64,000 nt of DNA from Planctomycetota bacterium (lineage in GTDB: Bacteria > Planctomycetota > MHYJ01 > JACQXL01 > JACQZI01): assembly GCA_016207825.1 (NCBI GenBank), contig JACQZI010000008.1, positions 78,133-142,132 of the forward strand. The letters run 5' to 3'. A program made the position numbers and the translations under genes. Each line of letters starts with the position of its first letter. The stretch's first letter is position 1. The notes beneath the pieces are model-generated. The model saw only the letters and a list, made by a program, of their open reading frames with translations. It searched no databases and had not been told where the DNA came from. This document shows positions 46,893-55,039 of the stretch, in pieces.

Positions 46893-47066
46893 TTATTTAA
46901 CCATTCCTTTTCTAATCTTTTCCCTGAACTTCTTTTCTTTGTCGGTTAATGCCCGAAAAGTAAGTTTATTAACCTCTTCCAGCCAATTAAGTTTCCATTC
47001 AGGCGAAGCATCGCGGAATTTACGTAATATTTCCTTCGGATATGTGTAAACAATACCTTTTTTCAT
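46893..47066 (-). CDS. Small basic protein paired with a nucleotidyltransferase
   Basis: The protein has 57 residues, starting at ATG 47066, four bases after the stop of the upstream gene. An AAGGAAAAGG purine site lies within the end of that gene. It is highly basic and helical, with FRDASPEWKLNWLEEVN in the middle. Small proteins like this often sit beside minimal nucleotidyltransferases in two-gene units, some of which are toxin-antitoxin systems. I do not recognise it as a known antitoxin. Confidence 0.6.
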   Translation of the reverse strand: MKKGIVYTYPKEILRKFRDASPEWKLNWLEEVNKLTFRALTDKEKKFREKIRKGMVK

Positions 47067-47070
47067 AGGG

Positions 47071-47565
47071 TCATTTAGCCTTTTCCTTAGCAAGCGAATT
47101 CAACATTGCGATATCGGATAAATCAGTAGTTCGTCCTGCTTTCTTCTTCATCTTAATAAGGTCGGAAATTGCCACGATCGGGATTAATAAATTACGGGCA
47201 CGTTTGGTTATTTTTCTTTTTAATGCCTGTTCCGGCTTTACAGGAGCAGTCACCAGAATATCAATTTCCTGGACAGGAATACGGTGGTGATAAAAGCTAA
47301 AAACCTTCATATTTTTCTCGGTTATCCATTGATGGCGTGTAAAGGGGTCTGCAATAAGTTCGGGATTTAACGGTAATTTCGACCTGTATCCTAAAGATTT
47401 TAATACTTTTACTAATTTCTTTACATTATCTTGGGTTAGGACAACTAATAAATCAAGGTCTTGCGTCATGCGTGGAATGCCATGTAAATTCACCGCAATC
47501 CCGCCAGCGACTACATATTTAACTTTTGCCTTATTAAGCGCCCTGAATACTTTTTCGTAGAACAT
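47071..47565 (-). CDS. Minimal nucleotidyltransferase-fold protein
   Basis: The protein has 164 residues. The motif VAGGIAVNLHGIPRMTQDLDLLV places GG at 21-22 and the metal-binding pair D36 and D38. A third acidic position is in VQEIDILVT near 107. This is the Pol-beta-like fold of MNT and AbiEii-type proteins. Conserved acidic residues suggest activity in transferring nucleotides to a protein or RNA target. It forms a two-gene unit with the 57-residue protein. A toxin-antitoxin or regulatory role is possible but not shown. Confidence 0.8.
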   Translation of the reverse strand: MFYEKVFRALNKAKVKYVVAGGIAVNLHGIPRMTQDLDLLVVLTQDNVKKLVKVLKSLGYRSKLPLNPELIADPFTRHQWITEKNMKVFSFYHHRIPVQEIDILVTAPVKPEQALKRKITKRARNLLIPIVAISDLIKMKKKAGRTTDLSDIAMLNSLAKEKAK

Positions 47566-47839
47566 AATAAGATATTTTAGTTAAAAGCGGGATAAAAGCA
47601 AGGAAATTATGAAGCGCCACTCGTTTATACCCATTTTATCTTTCATTATCTTCGGCGGAATCAACCGAACCATCCTCCTTTTCGGCGGGATGGCCTTCTG
47701 CGTAGGCGAGCGGCTTGCCAGAATATTTTTCCTGCTCCTAATCAAATGATTAACTGGCGAAACGATAGGGCTATAATGCCAGATAGGCGCATTAAACAGA
47801 TAAACTGATAATCGGATGAGTTGTTATAATAGCGAAACA

Positions 47840-48187
47840 TCAGGAATTCAATTTGCTAAGAGCCGTTTTTATATCGGGTACGATGTCAATTATCTTATCC
47901 ACCCCCAGTAATCTAAATATATCTTTGACTTCTGAATGAGGGTTAACCAATATAATACTGCCTTTGTTTTCTTTGGTGACGGCGTGGACGCCCATGAAAA
48001 TCCCGGCCCCGACACTGGTCATATAATTTACTTTAGACAGGTCAACGACGATTTTATATTTCCCCTCATTTATTAGCTTATTGACGGAATCTTCAAGTTG
48101 GCGGCATGAATAAACATCGATGGTCCCTTCGAGCGAAAATATGATGGCGTTCTTTTCCGTGTTTTCCTGGATTTCGATTTGTAGCAT
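47840..48187 (-). CDS. STAS-domain protein (anti-anti-sigma factor type)
   Basis: The protein has 115 residues from ATG 48187, chosen because AAGGAGG lies eight bases upstream. A longer frame to 48244 has none. The STAS fold is shown by the central segment VDLSKVNYMTSVGAGIF, with the phosphorylatable serine at S58. Such proteins release a sigma factor or partner when dephosphorylated. No anti-sigma kinase or phosphatase is next to it. It follows the diguanylate cyclase gene after 69 bp on the same strand and is probably in its operon. Confidence 0.9.
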   Translation of the reverse strand: MLQIEIQENTEKNAIIFSLEGTIDVYSCRQLEDSVNKLINEGKYKIVVDLSKVNYMTSVGAGIFMGVHAVTKENKGSIILVNPHSEVKDIFRLLGVDKIIDIVPDIKTALSKLNS

Positions 48188-48256
48188 CTGGACAACCTCC
48201 TTTTTATTACGGTATCTTTTTAAAATACACGCAATAATTTCCATTCCAAAAGCTGG

Positions 48257-49198
48257 TTATTTGCCCCCTGCCTGCGCAACCAACCTGGTTCCCGTATCAA
48301 TTGATATACAATTACGCCCAGCTTTTTTGCTTTGATACATCAATTTATCAGCTTTTTTTATTACTCCATCTACGGTATCGGTTGTTTTCCCGATAATCGC
48401 ACCTATCGAGATGGTAAATTTGATATTATAAATACGAACCATAAATTTATGCTCTTCAACGGCACGGCGCAAGCGGTTTGCCAGGGTGGAAATTGAATCC
48501 TGGTTGATTCCCATGACGGTGGCAATAAATTCTTCTCCGCCCCAGCGCCCGAGTGAATCATATGGCCGTAAATTGCGCTTCAAGACGCCGGCGATAATCT
48601 TAAGCAGTTCATCGCCAGTATCATGCCCGTATTTATCGTTGACTTTTTTGAAATGATCGATATCGATAAAGAAAATCCCGAATTTCCATGAATAACGGGA
48701 AAGCTCATCCAGCCGCCTTTGGATATTCATTTCCAAATAGCGCCGGTTGCCTACCCCGGTCAGAGGATCAATATACGCCAGCAGTTCTTGTTCCGTCGCA
48801 TATTTGATGCCGGCCATTTTATAGATATTAACACAAGACAGGCCCACCGCGCCGATAATTTGATTATGCGCATTTTTGAGCGGTGCGGCACGCAGGTAAA
48901 TCGGCACCTGGTAGCCGTCTTTGTGATGAAGGTAAAATTCTTTTTCGTCGGCGCAGCCATATTTTATGGAATTTAATAGAATACATTGTTTTTGGTTGCA
49001 GGAATGGTCGCCGCTGCGGTCGAAATAGAAGAATTTTTTATTAGTACAGGGATGCCCGGTCACCGTTTGAGACCTTATCCCGGTTATTTTTTCCATAGAT
49101 CTGTTCCAGTACCTGATTTTCGCCTTGTTATCTATGACATACACTCCGTGAGAAATATTATCTAAAATATTCTTACAGAAATTACGACTCATATTCAT
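48257..49198 (-). CDS. PAS-GGDEF diguanylate cyclase
   Basis: The protein has 313 residues. A PAS domain (about 8-125) has four cysteines (C51, C67, C72, C82), a pattern that could bind metal or sense redox. The GGDEF domain (about 140-305) has the intact active site GGEEF at 220-224 and an RxxD inhibitory site at 211-214, five residues before it, so product inhibition by cyclic di-GMP is expected. There is no membrane segment, so the protein is cytosolic. AAAGGGAAAG precedes the ATG. The following STAS gene suggests a combined signalling unit. Confidence 0.93.
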   Translation of the reverse strand: MNMSRNFCKNILDNISHGVYVIDNKAKIRYWNRSMEKITGIRSQTVTGHPCTNKKFFYFDRSGDHSCNQKQCILLNSIKYGCADEKEFYLHHKDGYQVPIYLRAAPLKNAHNQIIGAVGLSCVNIYKMAGIKYATEQELLAYIDPLTGVGNRRYLEMNIQRRLDELSRYSWKFGIFFIDIDHFKKVNDKYGHDTGDELLKIIAGVLKRNLRPYDSLGRWGGEEFIATVMGINQDSISTLANRLRRAVEEHKFMVRIYNIKFTISIGAIIGKTTDTVDGVIKKADKLMYQSKKAGRNCISIDTGTRLVAQAGGK

Positions 49199-49351
49199 AT
49201 TCTTTCCCTTTCCGCAGTAAATTATGGGCTCGTAAAACGCTGTATAATGAGTATTTCACAAAAAATGCGACAAAATCCCTCCCTTGTTAATTTCATTTCT
49301 AAAAAAGACACTACCTAAGTGCTAAGGTAATAACCGGTCTCCCCGTAAAAA

Positions 49352-49546
49352 CTAAAAGGCCAACCCCCCTTTATTACAACAAAACGAGCTGTTGGCAATG
49401 CGTGTGTTTTTCAATAGGTGCGGCAACTCGTAATAATTCTTGTAGAGTGTTTTGCCTGGCGCTGAATTTTTAATGGTGTCATCCGGATAAAGTTTATTCT
49501 TTGTCCCAAAGTAAAAATCCGAAAATATTTTTTTCGTTCGTTTCAT
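49352..49546 (-). CDS. Possible 64-residue basic protein
   Basis: From ATG 49546 the frame encodes 64 residues, basic and rich in Lys, Tyr and Asn, with one CC pair near the end. No domain is recognised. The main support is the promoter directly upstream. Against it are the lack of a ribosome site and the short length. Confidence 0.3.
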   Translation of the reverse strand: MKRTKKIFSDFYFGTKNKLYPDDTIKNSAPGKTLYKNYYELPHLLKNTRIANSSFCCNKGGLAF

Positions 49547-49566
49547 ATTGAACTCGTAATATAATA

Positions 49567-49594
49567 AATATACACTATATTCCTGTTTTGTCAA
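49567..49594 (-). promoter_or_regulatory. Promoter-like TTGACA/TATATT pair
   Basis: Minus strand: TTGACA (49594-49589), 16 bp, TATATT (49572-49567). It may drive the possible small gene at 49546 or read on into the GGDEF-STAS pair. Confidence 0.4.
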
Positions 49595-49739
49595 GGGAAA
49601 TTTTTTGCAATGCCGATTTTTTTTAGTGTAATCGGCTGCGATAACTTTTGATTAGGGGTTTTCATCGCTTTCCTGCTTACGCGATTAAGTTTGTGAGTGG
49701 CTTTTAGCCTTCGCCCGTGTTTTGCCGATATACAGTATT

Positions 49740-50411
49740 ATGGTCGTTTCCCGGAAATTGCGTATTGTAAGCGCATCTCTTGCGTTATTAGCTCTGCTTC
49801 TGTCTATAAGCGCCGTGATGATGAACCATAGCATCGCTTCTGGATATAGCAATCGTATCTATGATATTAATGAGGTGCCAGCGTGCGAGGTCGGTCTGGT
49901 TCTTGGGGCTTTAGTCTGGAACAGCGGCCAGCCTTCCGATATCCTTGAAGACAGGTTGCTGACAGCAATCGAATTATATAGGCTCGGCAAGGTGAAGAAA
50001 CTCCTGATATCTGGTGACCACGGCACCAAGCAATATGACGAAGTCAATGTGATGAAGGCGTTCATGCTTAAATGCGGTGTAAAGTGCGAGGATATTTTCA
50101 TGGACCATGCGGGTTTTCGCACCTACGACAGCTGTTACCGGGCGCGGGATGTCTTCGGCGTCCGTTCCATGGTTGTTATTACCAACGAATTCCATCTCCC
50201 GCGCGCGCTATATATTGCCAATAAGATGGGGATTGGCGCGGTGGGGGTGAAATCAGACCGGCGCAGGTATCTCAGCGCCAATTATAACAATGCGCGCGAA
50301 TTCCTGGCCTGTTGCAAGGCGTATCTGGATGTTAATATTATAAAGCCATTGCCGAAATATCTTGGAGTTCGGATTGACATCCACGGCAACGGTGAAGTCA
50401 CACAGGATTGA
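49740..50411 (+). CDS. sanA: SanA/YdcF-type (DUF218) membrane-anchored protein
   Basis: From ATG 49740 the protein has 223 residues. A leading TTG at 49722 is rejected as a start. One membrane anchor lies at about 7-27. The DUF218 domain follows with VGLVLGALVW, DRLLTAIELYRLGKVKKLLISGDHG, and the Asn-Glu-Phe-His segment ITNEFHLPRALYIA near residue 150. SanA in enterics affects envelope permeability and vancomycin exclusion. The biochemical activity is not settled. It precedes the second sigma-54 module but ends 184 bp before its promoter, so it is separate. Confidence 0.85.
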   Translation: MVVSRKLRIVSASLALLALLLSISAVMMNHSIASGYSNRIYDINEVPACEVGLVLGALVWNSGQPSDILEDRLLTAIELYRLGKVKKLLISGDHGTKQYDEVNVMKAFMLKCGVKCEDIFMDHAGFRTYDSCYRARDVFGVRSMVVITNEFHLPRALYIANKMGIGAVGVKSDRRRYLSANYNNAREFLACCKAYLDVNIIKPLPKYLGVRIDIHGNGEVTQD

Positions 50412-50470
50412 ATTGTTTCTCCTTTTGTCCTACCGGTTTAATACATCTCTTGTCGGCAAAACGCAACAAT

Positions 50471-50488
50471 TGTAGGCTTTTGGCTACA
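50471..50488. promoter_or_regulatory. Candidate activator binding dyad (second module)
   Basis: TGTAG-N8-CTACA forms a perfect-armed dyad whose full wording TGTAGGCTTTTGGCTACA resembles the one at 31956-31974. Its centre lies 117 bp upstream of the sigma-54 -24 GG. Confidence 0.55.
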
Positions 50489-50594
50489 ACTTGTATTATG
50501 ATTCTGTCTTATTCGTCATGAGGTGTTTTATCGTAACCGCTGTGTTTACATTCGGTTATAGCAATAAAAAAAACTATGGTGTTGCAGAAAAACT

Positions 50595-50610
50595 TGGCAC
50601 GATATTTGCT
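50595..50610 (+). promoter_or_regulatory. Sigma-54 promoter, exact consensus (second module)
   Basis: TGGCAC-GATAT-TTGCT matches the consensus completely, with GG and GC ten bases apart. Both sigma-54 promoters share the longer frame TTGGCACGAxATTTGCTATA, so they are clearly duplicates. Confidence 0.9.
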
Positions 50611-50651
50611 ATATATTAATATAGGGTGATAAGCAACTTAAACTGGCTGAA

Positions 50652-50924
50652 ATGAAAATTATGGATAGAGCAATTAGCTTTCTGAAGAAGAATAACTTCC
50701 GAAACCGGAATAATTTGTCATGTCCACCGTTAACGCCAAGCGATATTCTTACTGTGAAAGGCAAGCCTTCATTAAAAGTAATTAAGCCGTATAAGAAACA
50801 AAATGTGCTTGTTGAGCAGGCAGAACAGGAATGGATTTATGTGATTCTTAACCCAATGAAATCAAAAGAACATTATTTTTTCAAGGGTGGTTATTTAGTT
50901 AACTGGAAAAAAACCGCGTTGTAG
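50652..50924 (+). CDS. Small first-gene protein of the second sigma-54 module
   Basis: The protein has 90 residues and is a paralogue of the one at 32144. The shared core is SCPPLT.SDI.TVKGKP, KVIKP, EWIYV, KEHYFFKGG and VNWKKT, nearly half of all positions. The N-terminal 20 residues are basic and differ. There is no signal peptide. A later in-frame ATG at 50661 could also serve, since no clear ribosome site marks either. Its conserved place after a sigma-54 promoter suggests it is needed early in expression of the module. Confidence 0.82.
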   Translation: MKIMDRAISFLKKNNFRNRNNLSCPPLTPSDILTVKGKPSLKVIKPYKKQNVLVEQAEQEWIYVILNPMKSKEHYFFKGGYLVNWKKTAL

Positions 50925-50993
50925 TTGATAAAAGGATGATGGAATGCCGTATCCGAATATAAATTTAGGCCCTAACGAATAAGGAGCCGGTTT

Positions 50994-52913
50994 ATGAAAA
51001 GCAAAAACCATAAAGAAATGATTCCTGTTTTAATGTTGCTTTTTCTGGCATGTTTTATGATTTATCCGGCAGGAAGGAATTTATTCCTCTTTGCCCAGAC
51101 CCAAATGGTTTTTAGCTTTACCGAATCTTTTTCAAACAACAACTATAAAGATGTTGTCAATACCACGGCTAACTGGAATACCGTGACAGGTTTGGTGTCC
51201 CTCATCAGCGGCGGTTCGTCAAATATATGGGATACGACAAAGCCTACCACTACAAATGCCCCGACCGCCAGAGCAAATTTCAGCGCTGTCTGGACAGGCT
51301 CCAAAATGATTGTTTGGGGCGGGCAAGATAGCGGAGGTTTTAAAAATAATGGCGGTGTCTACGACCCGGCAACTAACACCTGGGATACGACAAAACCAAC
51401 TACTACTAATGCCCCTTCTGCGCGAGGATATCACCGTGCTGTCTGGACAGGCTCAAAAATGATTGTCTGGGGAGGCTGGAATGGCAGTTCTGATTTGAAT
51501 AACGGCGGTATCTATGACCCGGCGACCGATACTTGGGATACGACTAAACCTACCACTACCGGTGCTCCTACGGCAAGGGATTGTTTCAGTGTAGTTTGGG
51601 ATAGCGCTAATAATAAAATGATTATCTGGGGTGGTTGGATAGATGCCAGCCAAAGTGATGTAAATAATGGCGGTATCTGGACATTATCAACCAACACCTG
51701 GGATACGACCAAACCTACCACTACTGGCGCCCCTTCTGCAAGAGAGTCACATAATGCAGTTTGGGATAGTCTTAATAACAAGATGCTTGTCTGGGGTGGT
51801 GCATGGTATGATGTTGACTTTGAAGAATATAGCTGTTATAATAACGGAGGTTCGTATAATCCGGCAACCAATACATGGGATTTAACTAAACCCACTTCTA
51901 CCGGTGCTCCTACAGCAAGGTTAGCCCATAGTGCGGTTTGGGACAGCACTAACAATAAGATGATTGTTTGGGGCGGTGATGACAGTTTTGACGGTGTAGG
52001 ATATAATAACGGCGGATTTTATAATCCAGCAACTAATACATGGGATTTGACTAAACCGACTACCACCGGCGCGCCTAATAACACCAGGCATGATGCCGTA
52101 TATACCGGAACTAAGATGATTGTTTGGGGTGGCTGGAGCGGAGCGGCTTACCAAAACACGGGCGCTTTTTACATAATTTCCGCCAGCGAATATACGACAC
52201 CGGCAATTGCCCGTTCTTTGACGGTGGATAACACACCGGATACGATTAATTCTGTAATACTATCTGTTTCCGCAACTTTGCCAGCAAATACAACGATTAC
52301 CTATGAAATCACCGCTAATTCCGGCACAAATTGGTATCAGGTAACACCAACGAATGATTTCGCTATTCCAGTCGTAGGTCGGGCAAGCGATCTCAGGTGG
52401 CGGGCGAATCTTTCCACCGCAGATAGCCAGCAGACGCCGTTATTGGATTGGGTAACTATTACATATTCCACCGCCGCAGTGGTTACGACTTCCAATTGGA
52501 CCGCATTAACTAACGGTAACACGCCGGTAAGAATGGGACAGTCTGTCTGTCATGTTAAATTTAATATGAAAACGGATTTTGGCACGGCATACTGGAAACG
52601 TTTCCGCATAGATAAAGGCATTACTGGTGTTACTACTCCCGTTCCTGATAATAAAATAGAAGTGCAAATATGGGTGGAAAATAATAACAACGGGTTCTGG
52701 GATGCTAATGATATCCTGATAACTAAAGGCGGTTTTGTTAACGGTGTTTGTTATCTTAATATGCGGCAATGGCAGGTAACGACCACGACTAAAACCTATT
52801 ATATTGTTTATAAACTGGCCGGGGATATTGGCGGAGGCCAGCGCGCCGGAGTAAAGATAGCGGATAGTTCTTATTTAGAGTTTGAAAATGCTACGTGTGT
52901 AGGTGTTCAGTAG
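50994..52913 (+). CDS. Exported kelch-like repeat protein with the shared C-terminal domain (second module)
   Basis: The protein has 639 residues with AAGGAG before the ATG and a signal peptide of about 33 residues. Residues 70-395 hold about seven repeats with WDTTKPTTT.APTAR......VW.....K(M/L)(I/V)(V/I)WGG, kelch-like blades separated by a Thr-Pro-rich motif. Residues 400-490 are a beta domain similar in position to that of the first-module proteins. Residues 495-639 match their C-terminal domain and end YLEFENATCVGVQ. Repeats are similar enough at DNA level to allow slippage. I infer a surface adhesin or scaffold. Confidence 0.88.
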   Translation: MKSKNHKEMIPVLMLLFLACFMIYPAGRNLFLFAQTQMVFSFTESFSNNNYKDVVNTTANWNTVTGLVSLISGGSSNIWDTTKPTTTNAPTARANFSAVWTGSKMIVWGGQDSGGFKNNGGVYDPATNTWDTTKPTTTNAPSARGYHRAVWTGSKMIVWGGWNGSSDLNNGGIYDPATDTWDTTKPTTTGAPTARDCFSVVWDSANNKMIIWGGWIDASQSDVNNGGIWTLSTNTWDTTKPTTTGAPSARESHNAVWDSLNNKMLVWGGAWYDVDFEEYSCYNNGGSYNPATNTWDLTKPTSTGAPTARLAHSAVWDSTNNKMIVWGGDDSFDGVGYNNGGFYNPATNTWDLTKPTTTGAPNNTRHDAVYTGTKMIVWGGWSGAAYQNTGAFYIISASEYTTPAIARSLTVDNTPDTINSVILSVSATLPANTTITYEITANSGTNWYQVTPTNDFAIPVVGRASDLRWRANLSTADSQQTPLLDWVTITYSTAAVVTTSNWTALTNGNTPVRMGQSVCHVKFNMKTDFGTAYWKRFRIDKGITGVTTPVPDNKIEVQIWVENNNNGFWDANDILITKGGFVNGVCYLNMRQWQVTTTTKTYYIVYKLAGDIGGGQRAGVKIADSSYLEFENATCVGVQ

Positions 52914-52947
52914 AGTTCCAGACTGCCCTGATGGCCGGGATATTCAT

Positions 52948-52976
52948 TTGACAATTCCCTGGTTACTTTGTATATA
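52948..52976 (+). promoter_or_regulatory. Strong promoter of the second sigma-54 activator gene
   Basis: A perfect TTGACA (52948-52953), 17 bp, TATATA (52971-52976). The ATG at 52987 lies 11 bases beyond the -10, so the message should begin within about four bases of the start codon. Confidence 0.65.
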
Positions 52977-52986
52977 TACTAATGCC

Positions 52987-54987
52987 ATGAAACCCCAAAA
53001 ACAATTATCTGATTTCCTCGTTTTAATGAAGTCTGTTTTAGCCAAAGGAAAATATGTCCAAGCAGCTCGGATGGGAGAGCCCGTTTTAAAATCACTTTCT
53101 TCCTTTTCCGGTTCCAGTGTAAACAAGTATCTTTTGTATTACTTTTTGTCGAGTGCTTATTTCTATTTGGAGAAATACTCCCAGGCATTAGATGTTTTGA
53201 ATAAGGCAAGCTTGATTTCCAAAAACCTTTCCTCTTCTCACCAGGTCCTTGCTTCCAATATGCTTGGGCGTGTTTTTATGGGCATACGGAATACCAGGCA
53301 AGCGTTTGGACACTACCAGAAAGTCTACCGTTATTATAAGGAATATGGAACTAAAAATGACCCTTTAAGTGAAAAACAATATTTTATTACACTTACAGGT
53401 TTAGCATATTGTTATCTTTATACAAACGAACTGGAAAAAGCCGGTGGAATCATTGAAAAAGAATTACCGGATATTTTGCCTTCCATGTTTAGCGGTAATT
53501 CTATAGGGATGTTAGATTATTATCATCTTAAAGGGGAATATCTTATCGCACGAAAAGATTACGCGGATGCGCGGAAATCATTTTTGGAATGTGTTAAAAT
53601 CGGCGAACAATGCAGTTTTTTCAGGGGTGTTCTTGAGGCGAGAACGCATCTGGCGATAATTGATATTCTGGAAGGGCGGTTGGATTCGGCTATTCAGTTA
53701 TTGAGAAATTTGTTCCGTGAAGCGTCGCGGTTAAAGCTTCGTAGCCTGGTTTGTGAATCCGGCCTTCTGTTAAGCAAAAGTTTCCATCTTAAGGGATATC
53801 CTGAAAAAGCCGAAATGATCGAAAAACGGATTAAACCCATTCTCGACAAACTTGATACGATTTGGTTATATGAGAAAATACGGGAATTCAATAAGATCCA
53901 TCGGCAGTTGCAAACGACTGATTTCAGCAGGCAATCGTTTAAGCCCGACCGTATTTTATTATCCGTGCCTATCCCGGATAGCCTGTCAGATGTTTTCCGG
54001 AAGCGTTCAGAAAACGCATCTTATAAGGAAATAATTATTGGTAATTCCTTGGTGATGCATGACACCTGGAACTTAATCGAAAAAATAGCCCCTACGGATT
54101 TGCCGGTGTTAATCCAGGGAGAAACTGGGACAGGCAAGGAATTGGTTGCCAATATTATTCATCACCGCAGTTTGAGAGCTAAAACAACATGGTTGGCTTT
54201 CAATAGCGGCACAACTCCGGAGCCGCTTATAGAAACGACGCTTTTCGGCCATACTAGAGGCGCATTTACCGGAGCGGAAAAAGAAAGGAAAGGCTATATT
54301 GAATTAGCCGATAATGGGACTCTTTTTATAGATGAAATTGCTAATATGTCTCAGGCGATGCAGCAAAAACTATTGAGGGTATTAGAGGAAAAACTCATCT
54401 GGCGGGTAGGTGACCAAAAATCTATCCCGGTTGATACGCGTTTTGTCTTTGCTTCTAACCAGGATATAGAAAAGATGGTTCAGCAAAAACTATTCCGGGA
54501 AGATTTATTCTATCGGATTAATACGATTGTAATTACTCTTCCTCCCCTGCGCGACCGCAAAGACGACATCCCATTGTTAATCCAGCACTTCCTGCAAAAA
54601 CATGGCCGCTTTTCGTCCCATCTATTGCCGGTCACGTCTCGTTTCTCGCCTTCTGCTTTTGCTCTTCTCGCATCCTACGCCTGGCCCGGTAATGTTCGTG
54701 AGCTGGAAAATGAGATGAAAAGAATATCCGTATTATATTCACAAGCAAAAATCATCACAGAGGAAATGCTATCGGCGACAATCAGAAGCTATATTCCCTC
54801 CTTTTCTCTTGCAGACAGCCATGCGGCAGGCTTAAAAGAGTTGAGGGATTCTTTTGAGAGAAATATTATTACAGAAACATTACAAAGGTGTAATAATAAT
54901 GTTGCGGAAGCTTCGCGTTTGCTTAAGTATGACCGCGCAAGTTTGTATAAGAAGGCTAAAAGTTTGAAGATAAGATTTCCGGGATAG
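52987..54987 (+). CDS. Sigma-54-dependent activator with TPR sensor, paralogue of the 29979 product
   Basis: The protein has 666 residues from ATG 52987. An in-frame upstream ATG at 52903 is rejected because its 28 codons cover the promoter and have no match in the paralogue. TPR-like helices occupy 1-340. Walker A GETGTGK is near 378, GAFTGA at 425-430, and Walker B GTLFIDE follows. A Fis-type helix-turn-helix (LKYDRASLYKKAKS) ends the protein. No receiver or ligand domain is seen, so the signal is probably a protein or peptide bound by the TPR region. It follows the operon it should control, whereas the paralogue precedes its operon. Confidence 0.93.
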   Translation: MKPQKQLSDFLVLMKSVLAKGKYVQAARMGEPVLKSLSSFSGSSVNKYLLYYFLSSAYFYLEKYSQALDVLNKASLISKNLSSSHQVLASNMLGRVFMGIRNTRQAFGHYQKVYRYYKEYGTKNDPLSEKQYFITLTGLAYCYLYTNELEKAGGIIEKELPDILPSMFSGNSIGMLDYYHLKGEYLIARKDYADARKSFLECVKIGEQCSFFRGVLEARTHLAIIDILEGRLDSAIQLLRNLFREASRLKLRSLVCESGLLLSKSFHLKGYPEKAEMIEKRIKPILDKLDTIWLYEKIREFNKIHRQLQTTDFSRQSFKPDRILLSVPIPDSLSDVFRKRSENASYKEIIIGNSLVMHDTWNLIEKIAPTDLPVLIQGETGTGKELVANIIHHRSLRAKTTWLAFNSGTTPEPLIETTLFGHTRGAFTGAEKERKGYIELADNGTLFIDEIANMSQAMQQKLLRVLEEKLIWRVGDQKSIPVDTRFVFASNQDIEKMVQQKLFREDLFYRINTIVITLPPLRDRKDDIPLLIQHFLQKHGRFSSHLLPVTSRFSPSAFALLASYAWPGNVRELENEMKRISVLYSQAKIITEEMLSATIRSYIPSFSLADSHAAGLKELRDSFERNIITETLQRCNNNVAEASRLLKYDRASLYKKAKSLKIRFPG

Positions 54988-55039
54988 TGCCACAGAGATA
55001 CAGAGTTTGCGGAGGAGATAAGCAATCGTTTCATTTGTT

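Noticed and set aside
52903-52986. 28-codon N-terminal extension of the second sigma-54 activator
   Set aside because: It overlaps the preceding gene and the promoter, and alignment with the first activator begins at the ATG at 52987.
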